Part shown: piece after piece, positions 20,845-31,510 of the stretch
Layout: each line of letters opens with the position of its first letter
Numbering within the stretch: the stretch's first letter is position 1
Assembly: GCF_000002075.1 (NCBI RefSeq)
Contig: NW_004797469.1
Span: 852,842 to 916,841, forward strand
Reading direction: 5' to 3'
DNA: 64,000 nt
DNA from: Aplysia californica
Taxonomy: Eukaryota; Mollusca; Gastropoda; Aplysiida; Aplysiidae
The notes under the pieces: generated by a model
What the model was told of the DNA's origin: nothing
What the model saw: only the letters and a program-made list of their open reading frames with translations
Database searches by the model: none
Made by a program: the position numbers and the translations under genes

Positions 20845-21460
20845 GTGCGGTCAAAAATTCGTGGCACAGCTTATCCTCAAATATCTCTTTAACCGGTGAA
20901 TCAATGTCATCCATACTTTGAACAGCAGTTTGTTTCAATTTGTCTTAACGAAATCATATTGGGGCTAGATTAAAAAACTTTTCTTCATAAATTTGTATAA
21001 AATACTTGAAATCTCTGTCTCACATAAAATGGTATTTCACAGCACTTCCCGCTTCTCACACACATTTACGTATATGGCCTACGTCACAGCTCATCAATGA
21101 CACTTTTTACTAACAAAACTTGTTACAAGAAATCATTTTTATAGCGAACACAGTTTTTGCACTAATGCTTCTCAAAACAGGCGTTCATAAGCATAAAGTC
21201 CGGAATAGAAAGACATGACGAACTTGCTATTAAAAGCAATATTGCCCGAGCTGTAAACATTTAAAAATCTGTAGAAACCACGCACTTGGATTTTTTATTA
21301 GTATTTATGTAAAGAATTTTCTAGAATACAGCTAGCAGGCGTTTACAAAAATATTGATCTGTTAAGACAAATTGATACAAGTCATAGCACAAAAATTGGA
21401 GAACTTATGTTCAATAGTTGAGATATTTGACATTGTCGCGTCACGAATTTTTTGCCACAG
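20845..21460. mobile_element. Tc1/mariner-type MITE (616 bp)
   Basis: TA (20843-20844), then GTGCGGTCAAAAATTCGTGG; the other end is CGAATTTTTTGCCACAG, then TA (21461-21462). The inverted ends continue for about 45 bases, with CTCAAATATCTC near 20874-20885 mirrored by GAGATATTTGACA near 21420. No transposase frame, so non-autonomous. Confidence 0.78.
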
Positions 21461-21462
21461 TA

Positions 21463-22038
21463 GTAGTATACTGTGCAAATCATATCAGTGAACAAAACAA
21501 ATTGAATTGAAAAGTTCAATCGGTTTATTTATTACATGCGGAAACGTATAACATTTCATTTCCGATACTTCACAAGGTCTGACATGAATCACCACAGCCA
21601 ATTCATTCAAAAATGTTTGGAAAGGTGACCCTGTAGACTGGTAGTATCGTACCACAATCACAAAGTATCCATATGACCTTAGAGAGCATGCATCAGAATA
21701 ACATTGAGCTGAAGATGATTATTGTTAATATTGCTCCTCATTTATATTATGCATGTGATCGTAAGCCTGGTTGTGTGCGCATGTTTGTGTGTGTATGTGT
21801 GGGTGTGCACGTGGTGGAACACCGAACCAATGTGCCAGGATCTGGAAAATAAAGATGTATCTTATATTTGATAGATCACTCCAACAGGTCCCTCACATTG
21901 ATTGTTTGATAAATCGCCTCAACACCTACAACTACAGTAATAGGTTGTATTGAAATGGCATTACAGCAAATTCATACTTTCAAAATGTTTGAAACAACAG
22001 TACAACAGCTTCACACTTTCAAATAGCATCATGAGAAA
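21463..22038. other. intergenic, unassigned
   Basis: A TATGTGTGTGTATG-type GT-rich patch lies near 21780. No gene recognised. Confidence 0.4.
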
Positions 22039-23020
22039 TTTATTACATCAGAACCAACTCAATTACGAGGAGTTCATAACTCTTGACGTGTTGCTACAAC
22101 AGATTCAGTTCACCTGATTTGACATAAGAGTAACGCTATGACTGGTTCAGTTCACCTGATTTGACATAAAAGTAACGCTATGACTGGTTTATTTCATCAA
22201 CTAAGCTGCTATGCAAACTTTGAAAGAAAGAGAGTGTGGAGCTCTCATGCTGGTAAGATTTTAAAACATTCAAGGCTGAACTTTACCTTACTTTTAAAAT
22301 GAAATACATGTATCTCTACTATTTCACAAAGGTAGTAGAGATAATTTCCACCTTCAAGTTGAAGATTTGAAAATCTTACTGCCATACATGCTCCATATTT
22401 TCCATCTATTAAGTCAAGCTTTAAAAAAAAAAAAATGGACTTGGAATGATTGGAGGCTTACCTTTAAAAAAGGGCAAAGCTCAGACAGTTTTTTTGGCAA
22501 ATGGTGTTTCCGACAGAATTGTCAGCGGAACATACATACAATTAAGGCTGTTCATAAGTTTTCAATGTATACTTTTTTTCTGCTCAATTTTTGATAAAGA
22601 AGGAAAACAAGGATTTGTATTTCTTTCAGCAGAATCCATGTTTTACTGCTGTATTATACTGATAGTGTGGACAGTTTAGTAAGTAAACCGTGCGGCTGAG
22701 CACATCCTACCTTCTCGCCCCTCAGGTTTATCGATGGGGAGATATTGGGTGGCTCATAACTGTGCAGTCAGGCAGTTTTGATACTCTTTCTAGTTTTTTT
22801 GGAAACAAAAGAACTTTACTATGATTACTTATGTATCTTTACTACGATACCTTTGTGAAATAGTAGAGATACATGTATTTCACTTTAAAAGTTAGGTAAA
22901 CTTCAACCTTGAATGTTTTAAAATCTTACCAGCATGAGAGCTCTATACTCTCCTTCTTTCAAAGTTTGCATAGAAATAAGTTGGTGAAATGAATAATTGA
23001 GTTGGTTCAGATGTAATAAA
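22039..23020. repeat. large inverted repeat (arms about 150-300 bp, loop about 490 bp)
   Basis: Left arm from TTTATTACATCAGAACCAAC (22039) to about 22345; right arm from about 22832 to GTTGGTTCAGATGTAATAAA (23020). Conserved across the axis are GCAAACTTTGAAAGAA, GAGCTCTCATGCTGGTAAG, ATTTTAAAACATTCAAGG and ATACATGTATCTCTACTATT. The left arm also has a tandem duplication of a roughly 43-base unit (TTCAGTTCACCTGATTTGAC, then GTAACGCTATGACTGG) at about 22104-22190, absent from the right arm. The loop holds short open frames with no recognised domain. It looks like an old MITE or foldback-type insertion; target duplications were not clear. Confidence 0.72.
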
Positions 23021-24309
23021 GGCTACACAGGGATCTTCATCTGATGATGAAACCCTTGTTTCCCATTCTCATGCTGATGGAGAAAAGAAATAGAATTCAA
23101 GCGTAAAATCACATCATGCATAACACAAGTAGTGATATAATAAGAAGCTGGATAAAAATACAATTGCCATACGTTGTTTTTCTGTTGAGGCTATGTAAAT
23201 ATCTCTTTCAACAGCTTATATTTAAAACAAAGATACAACATCTAATAATATTATGCGGTCGAAACATGCATTTATAGCTTACAAACATGTACAGAAATAA
23301 AAAATAAATATAAGCACGTGCAAAGGCACAATTTATTTCATCTCATACATTGATATATTCATTTGATCATTTTATCTAATGAATTCAGAATAGGTTACTA
23401 AATTTCAAGACACTATTTAAAGAATCACAATAATAAATGGCATATATATATATATATATAATATGCACAAGCCTGACTACTTATTCTTTGTTTCCAGTAG
23501 ATATATATGATGAGCTTTTGCCAATAGGTGGGTACCCAAAATGTAGCCCAGAGGGTTCATGATAAAGTTTTTAATATTTCGTTTTTACTTGAGTTTTTCT
23601 GTTCATGTATATCTCCTACAAAACATGTATTTAACAGACCTAGAGACAGCATGCTAAGCTGTATAACTGGCGTTACATAACATCAAGTCAAATTTTTTCG
23701 AACATAACTATGAAGAGACATTTTTTAAGAATTTGTACATATATACAAAATTATTTTAACAGTCTTCTTATTGTTTTAATTTTCAAACATAAGCATATAA
23801 AATGGTGAGGATCAGAGAAACAAGAAATTCTTAATGCCATTGTGTTTGCGCAACCAAATCTCTGTGTCTCCATGCCCACCCTTTCGTCAAATCCGTTGCC
23901 ACTTATGAGGAGTCCAAAAATGCCAGCTATGGGTATAGGGCGTCACAATTATCATCCATCGCTGAGTGCAGTTTTTCCGTCTTAGCAACACAAGTCCATT
24001 CTTCCTCCATTAGCTTATTCCAACGGATGATCCAAAGCCAGAACCAACTCTAATCCTCAAGAGCCTCATTTCCATCATGATGTACTTGGTACCATTTCCT
24101 CGTCCTCTTTACTTTCACCTGTAGGAACATGCTTTGATAAAGCACACATACATACAATATGCACACAGTGATGTACGATTTGCTTTGACATCTCAGATTA
24201 ATTGCTATTAACAATCAATTGCATAATGGACGCCAGAGTAACTTAAACCAATTTTATAAATAAAAATGTCTCTTCGACAGTTAAATTTTTTTTTCTAAAT
24301 TACAACCAA
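23021..24309. other. intergenic DNA left of the satellite
   Basis: AT-rich, with an (AT)n run at 23441-23462. No gene recognised. Words around 24130-24175 (ACACATACATACAATATGCA) might be a still older satellite monomer, but I could not align it with confidence. Confidence 0.4.
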
Positions 24310-24645
24310 CAATGACATGATTGGACCTTTAACAATGTTCCATCTTTCAGTTTCACACTTTGCAAAACTGTATCATAGATATGGCTAGCTCCGCTAACCT
24401 CATGCTCAATTGAGCAGTTCTGTTTGGTCCGCTTCAGTCACTTTCAGTCACTTAAGCTCACCTGTCCCATTAACACACATCTCTTTCAAAACTACAGTAA
24501 ACAGATCTTCAATTATTACAACCTAAGAAGGAAATTGCTACAAAGAACACATACCTACCATTAACAGATAGTTTTTTAACTTTAAATCAGTAAACAATGA
24601 TGGGATCATACAGACAATCAGAATCTCAACCCACGATTTCTTTAA
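24310..24645 (+). repeat. decayed satellite monomer at the array edge
   Basis: Colinear with the next monomer, though with many changes. Matching words include ATGGCTAGCTCC with CAATTGAGCA (later AGGCTAGTTCC and GAGTTGAGCA), ACCTAAGAAGGAAATTGCTAC with AAAGAACACATAC (later ACCTTAGGATGAAACTTTTA and AAAAAACACATCC), and AATCTCAACCCACGA (later AATCTCAACTCACTACGA). Confidence 0.65.
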
Positions 24646-25053
24646 TTGTCCAATGTTCCACACTCCAGAGGTGCATCACCGATACAGGCTAGTTCCACTT
24701 TACTTCACTTGAGTTGAGCAATATTGGTCAAGGTTCACTTTGGTTAAATGCACATACTTTATCTTTCACATCTTTAGTGTACGTGTCTTGATTCATTGAA
24801 TACCTTAGGATGAAACTTTTACAAAAAACACATCCAAAATACACACACACCATTTATTACTACATTTACTTTCATCTTTACAAATGATGGAAAAGAAAAA
24901 TGCATTCTTACTTTAATTTGGGGGGGGGGGGGGTTATGTTCATGTCGTGCCTGTTTATGATTATTGCATCATAGGCACTAACAAACTCAACCTCACTATG
25001 AAAATCGAGAATCCTTGTCTTAGCAGCGTCTGTAGTCTATCTGTAGCATGTCA
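24646..25053 (+). repeat. ancestral-type (A+B composite) satellite monomer
   Basis: It has A-only words (CCACACTCCAGAGGTGCATC, ATCTTTCACATCTTTAGTGT) and B-only words (GGCTAGTTCC, GAGTTGAGCAATA, TCGTGCCTGTTTATGATTAT). All lie in the order expected if A and B each lost different pieces. It also carries a G14 run at 24920-24933. It is more diverged from the array consensus than any internal unit. Confidence 0.75.
24920..24933 (+). repeat. poly(G) run, 14 bases
   Basis: An uninterrupted G14 inside the composite monomer, where array monomers have only four or so G. Likely replication slippage, or a sequencing weak point. Confidence 0.85.
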
Positions 25054-25428
25054 TCAAGGGTCCTCTTTCCTTTATAAAACGTGTCTTCCTTCATCACGGA
25101 CACTAGGCAAGGGTCCACTATGGTCAAACGCAGTTACAAAAAGCCCATCTTTCTTCGCCACACAATCTTTCACATCTTTAATGTACGTGTCTTCCCCCAT
25201 CGAATACCTTAGGAAGAAACTTTTACAAAAAACACATCCAAAATGCACACACGCCATTTATTCTTATTTTTACTCTCATCTTTACAAATGATGCAAAACA
25301 AAAATGCACGCTTACTTTAACTTTAATTGTGGGGAAAAAGAAAAACATAGGCAATAACAATCTCAACTCACTACGAAAATCGGGAATCCTTGTCTTAGAG
25401 TGTCTGTAGTCTATCTGTAGCATGTCAT
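25054..25428 (+). repeat. recombinant A monomer
   Basis: 375 bp against about 417. Its first 50 bases are not A-like: they contain ACGTGTCTTCCTTCATCA, a B-type phrase, joined directly to A-type CATCACGGACACTAGGCAAG. From there it is normal A. The junction falls at the short shared word CATCA. Confidence 0.75.
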
Positions 25429-25883
25429 CAAGGGTCCTAAGCCTCAGTCACTTGTGTGGCTTGTATTTCTGCTCTGCCTCTCTCCAATATTCCATACTCC
25501 ACCGACAATAGGCTAGTTCCCCTACACTCCATTTGAGTTGAGCAATACGTGTCCACTTTGGTCAAACGTCGACAAAAGGGCCCATCTTTCTTCGCCACAC
25601 TCTCTAGTGAACGTGTCTTCATTCATCAAATACCTTAGGATGAAACTTTTACAAAAAACACATCCACAATGCATACACACCATTTATACTTATTTTTACT
25701 TTCATCTTAAGAAAAGATGGAAAAGAAAAATGCACGGTTACTTTACTTCTCGGGGAATAGAAAATCAGTTCAGGTCGTGCCTGTTTATGATTATTGCATC
25801 GTAGGCACTAACAATCTCAACTCACTACGAAAATCGGGAATCCTTTTTCAAGCATTGTCTGTAGTCTATCTGTAACATGTCAT

Positions 25884-26293
25884 CAAGGGTGCTAAGCCTC
25901 AATCACTGGTGCGGCTTGCATCTCTGTGGCGCCTTTTTCCAACGTTCCACACTCCAGAGGTGCATCACGGACACTAGGCAAGGGTCCGCTATGGTCAAAC
26001 GCAGTTACAAAAAGCCCATCTTTCTTCGCCACACAATCTTTCACATCTTTAATGTACGTGTCTTGCCCCATCGAATACCTTAGGAAGAAACTTTTACAAA
26101 AAACACATCCAAAATGCACACACGCCATTTATTCTTATTTTTACTCTCATCTTTACAAATGATGCAAAACAAAAATGCACGCTTACTTTAACTTTAATTG
26201 TGGGGAAAAAGAAAAACATAGGCAATAACAATCTCAACTCACTACGAAAATCCTTGTCTTAGCAGTGTCTGTAGTCTATCTGTAGCATGTCAT
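25884..26293 (+). repeat. example A monomer
   Basis: The first complete A monomer (410 bp here; it lacks a 7-base piece near 26250 that most copies have). A-specific blocks: GGTGCGGCTTGCATCTCTGT, CCAGAGGTGCATCACGGACA, CAATCTTTCACATCTTTAAT and TTTAACTTTAATTGTGGGGA. Confidence 0.95.
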
Positions 26294-26748
26294 CAAGGGT
26301 CCTAAGCCTCAGTCACTTGTGTGGCTTGTCTTTCTGCTGTGCCTCTCTCCAATATTCCATACTCCACCGACATTAGGCTAGTTCCCCTACACTCCATTTG
26401 AGTTGAGCAATACGGGTCCACTTTGGTCAAACGTCGACAAAAGGGCCCATCTTTCTTCGCCACACTCTCTAGTGAACGTGTCTTCATTCATCAAATACCT
26501 TAGGATGAAACTTTTACAAAAAACACATCCACAATGCATACACACCATTTATACTTATTTTTACTTTCATCTTAAGAAAAGATGGAAAAGAAAAATGCAC
26601 GGTTACTTTACTTCTCGGGGAATAGAAAATCAGTTCAGGTCGTGCCTGTTTATGATTATTGCATCGTAGGCACTAACAATCTCAACTCACTACGAAAATC
26701 GGGAATCCTTTTTCAAGCATTGTCTGTAGTCTATCTGTAACATGTCAT
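26294..26748 (+). repeat. example B monomer
   Basis: 455 bp. B-specific blocks: GGCTAGTTCCCCTACACTCC, CACTCTCTAGTGAACGTGTC, TTCTCGGGGAATAGAAAATC, and TCGTGCCTGTTTATGATTAT followed by GCATCGTAGGCAC. Confidence 0.95.
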
Positions 26749-29700
26749 CAAGGGTGCTAAGCCTCAATCACTGGTGCGGCTTGCATCTCTGTGGCGCCTT
26801 TTTCCAACGTTCCACACTCCAGAGGTGCATCACGGACACTAGGCAAGGGTCCGCTATGGTCAAACGCAGTTACAAAAAGCCCATCTTTCTTCGCCACACA
26901 ATCTTTCACATCTTTAATGTACGTGTCTTCCCCCATCGAATACCTTAGGAAGAAACTTTTACAAAAAACACATCCAAAATGCACACACGCCATTTATTCT
27001 TATTTTTACTCTCATCTTTACAAATGATGCAAAACAAAAATGCACGCTTACTTTAACTTTAATTGTGGGGAAAAAGAAAAACATAGGCAATAACAATCTC
27101 AACTCACTACGAAAATCGGGAATCCTTGTCTTAGCAGTGTCTGTAGTCTATCTGTAGCATGTCATCAAGGGTCCTAAGCCTCAGTCACTTGTGTGGCTTG
27201 TATTTCTGCTCTGCCTCTCTCCAATATTCCATACTCCACCGACAATAGGCTAGTTCCCCTACACTCCATTTGAGTTGAGCAATACGTGTCCACTTTGGTC
27301 AAACGTCGACAAAAGGGCCCATCTTTCTTCGCCACACTCTCTAGTGAACGTGTCTTCATTCATCAAATACCTTAGGATGAAACTTTTACAAAAAACACAT
27401 CCACAATGCATACACACCATTTATACTTATTTTTACTTTCATCTTAAGAAAAGATGGAAAAGAAAAATGCACGGTTACTTTACTTCTCGGGGAATAGAAA
27501 ATCAGTTCAGGTCGTGCCTGTTTATGATTATTGCATCGTAGGCACTAACAATCTCAACTCACTACGAAAATCGGGAATCCTTTTTCAAGCATTGTCTGTA
27601 GTCTATCTGTAACATGTCATCAAGGGTGCTAAGCCTCAATCACTGGTGCGGCTTGCATCTCTGTGGCGCCCTTTTCCAACGTTCCACACTCCAGAGGTGC
27701 ATCATGGACACTAGGCAAGGGTCCGTTATGGTCAAACGCAGTTACAAAAAGCCCATCTTTCTTCGCCACACAATCTTTCACATCTTTAATGTACGTGTCT
27801 TCCCCCATCGAATACCTTAGGAAGAAACTTTTACAAAAAACACATCCAAAATGCACACACGCCATTTATTCTTATTTTTACTCTCATCTTTACAAATGAT
27901 GCAAAACAAAAATGCACGCTTACTTTAACTTTAATTGTGGGGAAAAAGAAAAACATAGGCAATAACAATCTCAACTCACTACGAAAATCCTTGTCTTAGC
28001 AGTGTCTGTAGTCTATCTGTAGCATGTCATCAAGGGTCCTAAGCCTCAGTCACTTGTGTGGCTTGTCTTTCTGCTGTGCCTCTCTCCAATATTCCATACT
28101 CCACCGACATTAGGCTAGTTCCCCTACACTCCATTTGAGTTGAGCAATACGGGTCCACTTTGGTCAAACGTCGACAAAAGGGCCCATCTTTCTTCGCCAC
28201 ACTCTCTAGTGAACGTGTCTTCATTCATCAAATACCTTAGGATGAAACTTTTACAAAAAACACATCCACAATGCATACACACCATTTATACTTATTTTTA
28301 CTTTCATCTTAAGAAAAGATGGAAAAGAAAAATGCACGGTTACTTTACTTCTCGGGGAATAGAAAATCAGTTCAGGTCGTGCCTGTTTATGATTATTGCA
28401 TCGTAGGCACTAACAATCTCAACTCACTACGAAAATCGGGAATCCTTTTTCAAGCATTGTCTGTAGTCTATCTGTAACATGTCATCAAGGGTGCTAAGCC
28501 TCAATCACTGGTGCGGCTTGCATCTCTGTGGCGCCTTTTTCCAACGTTCCACACTCCAGAGGTGCATCACGGACACTAGGCAAGGGTCCGCTATGGTCAA
28601 ACGCAGTTACAAAAAGCCCATCTTTCTTCGCCACACAATCTTTCACATCTTTAATGTACGTGTCTTGCCCCATCGAATACCTTAGGAAGAAACTTTTACA
28701 AAAAACACATCCAAAATGCACACACGCCATTTATTCTTATTTTTACTCTCATCTTTACAAATGATGAAAAACAAAAATGCACGCTTACTTTAACTTTAAT
28801 TGTGGGGAAAAAGAAAAACATAGGCAATAACAATCTCAACTCACTACGAAAATCCTTGTCTTAGCAGTGTCTGTAGTCTATCTGTAGCATGTCATCAAGG
28901 GTCCTAAGCCTCAGTCACTTGTGTGGCTTGTCTTTCTGCTGTGCCTCTCTCCAATATTCCATACTCCACCGACATTAGGCTAGTTCCCCTACACTCCATT
29001 TGAGTTGAGCAATACGGGTCCACTTTGGTCAAACGTCGACAAAAGGGCCCATCTTTCTTCGCCACACTCTCTAGTGAACGTGTCTTCATTCATCAAATAC
29101 CTTAGGATGAAACTTTTACAAAAAACACATCCACAATGCATACACACCATTTATACTTATTTTTACTTTCATCTTAAGAAAAGATGGAAAAGAAAAATGC
29201 ACGGTTACTTTACTTCTCGGGGAATAGAAAATCAGTTCAGGTCGTGCCTGTTTATGATTATTGCATCGTAGGCACTAACAATCTCAACTCACTACGAAAA
29301 TCGGGAATCCTTTTTCAAGCATTGTCTGTAGTCTATCTGTAACATGTCATCAAGGGTGCTAAGCCTCAATCACTGGTGCGGCTTGCATCTCTGTGGCGCC
29401 TTTTTCCAACGTTCCACACTCCAGAGGTGCATCACGGACACTAGGCAAGGGTCCACTATGGTCAAACGAAGTTACAAAAAGCCCATCTTTCTTCGCCACA
29501 CAATCTTTCACATCTTTAATGTACGTGTCTTCCCCCATCGAATACCTTAGGAAGAAACTTTTACAAAAAACACATCCAAAATGCACACACGCCATTTATA
29601 CTTATTTTTACTCTCATCTTTACAAATGATGAAAAACAAAAATGCACGCTTACTTTAACTTTAATTGTGGGGAAAAAGAAAAACATAGGCAATAACAATC

Positions 29701-31510
29701 TCAACTCACTACGAAAATCGGGAATCCTTGTCTTAGCAGTGTCTGTAGTCTATCTGTAGCATGTCATCAAGGGTCCTAAGCCTCAGTCACTTGTGTGGCT
29801 TGTATTTCTGCTCTGCCTCTCTCCAATATTCCATACTCCACCGACAATAGGCTAGTTCCCCTACACTCCATTTGAGTTGAGCAATACGTGTCCACTTTGG
29901 TCAAACGTCGACAAAAGGGCCCATCTTTCTTCGCCACACTCTCTAGTGAACGTGTCTTCATTCATCAAATACCTTAGGATGAAACTTTTACAAAAAACAC
30001 ATCCCCAATGCATACACACCATTTATACTTATTTTTACTTTCATCTTAAGAAAAGATGGAAAAGAAAAATGCACGGTTACTTTACTTCTCGGGGAATAGA
30101 AAATCAGTTCAGGTCGTGCCTGTTTATGATTATTGTATGTAGGCACTAACAATCTCAACTCACTACGAAAATCGGGAATCCTTTTTCAAGCATTGTCTGT
30201 AGTCTATCTGTAACATGTCATCAAGGGTGCTAAGCCTCAATCACTGGTGCGGCTTGCATCTCTGTGGCGCCTTTTTCCAACGTTCCACACTCCAGAGGTG
30301 CATCACGGACACTAGGCAAGGGTCCGCTATGGTCAAACGCAGTTACAAAAAGCCCATCTTTCTTCGCCACACAATCTTTCACATCTTTAATGTACGTGTC
30401 TTGCCCCATCGAATACCTTAGGAAGAAACTTTTACAAAAAACACATCCAAAATGCACACACGCCATTTATTCTTATTTTTACTCTCATCTTTACAAATGA
30501 TGCAAAACAAAAATGCACGCTTACTTTAACTTTAATTGTGGGGAAAAAGAAAAACATAGGCAATAACAATCTCAACTCACTACGAAAATCGGGAATCCTT
30601 GTCTTAGCAGTGTCTGTAGTCTATCTGTAGCATGTCATCAAGGGTCCTAAGCCTCAGTCACTTGTGTGGCTTGTATTTCTGCTCTGCCTCTCTCCAATAT
30701 TCCATACTCCACCGACAATAGGCTAGTTCCCCTACACTCCATTTGAGTTGAGCAATACGTGTCCACTTTGGTCAAACGTCGACAAAAGGGCCCATCTTTC
30801 TTCGCCACACTCTCTAGTGAACGTGTCTTCATTCATCAAATACCTTAGGATGAAACTTTTACAAAAAACACATCCACAATGCATACACACCATATATACT
30901 TATTTTTACTTTCATCTTAAGAAAAGATGGAAAAGAAAAATGCACGGTTACTTTACTTCTTGGGGAATAGAAAATCAGTTCAGGTCGTGCCTGTTTATGA
31001 TTATTGCATCGTAGGCACTAACAATCTCAACTCACTACGAAAATCGGGAATCCTTTTTCAAGCATTGTCTGTAGTCTATCTGTAACATGTCATCAAGGGT
31101 GCTAAGCCTCAATCACTGGTGCGGCTTGCATCTCTGTGGCGCCTTTTTCCAACGTTCCACACTCCAGAGGTGCATCACGGACACTAGGCAAGGGTCCGTT
31201 GAGGTCAAACGAAGTTACAAAAAGCCCATCTTTCTTCGCCACACAATCTTTCACATCTTTAATGTACGTGTCTTGCCCCATCGAATACCTTAGGAAGAAA
31301 CTTTTACAAAAAACACATCCAAAATGCACACACGCCATTTATACTTATTTTTACTCTCATCTTTACAAATGATGAAAAACAAAAATGCACGCTTACTTTA
31401 ACTTTAATTGTGGGGAAAAAGAAAAACATAGGCAATAACAATCTCAACTCACTACGAATATCGAGAATCCTTGTTTTAGCAGTGTCTGTAGTCTATCTGT
31501 AGCATGTCAT

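Noticed and set aside
22446-22679. 77-codon frame in the loop of the inverted repeat
   Set aside because: No domain recognised; the C-terminal half is a hydrophobic run that an AT-rich sequence gives by chance.
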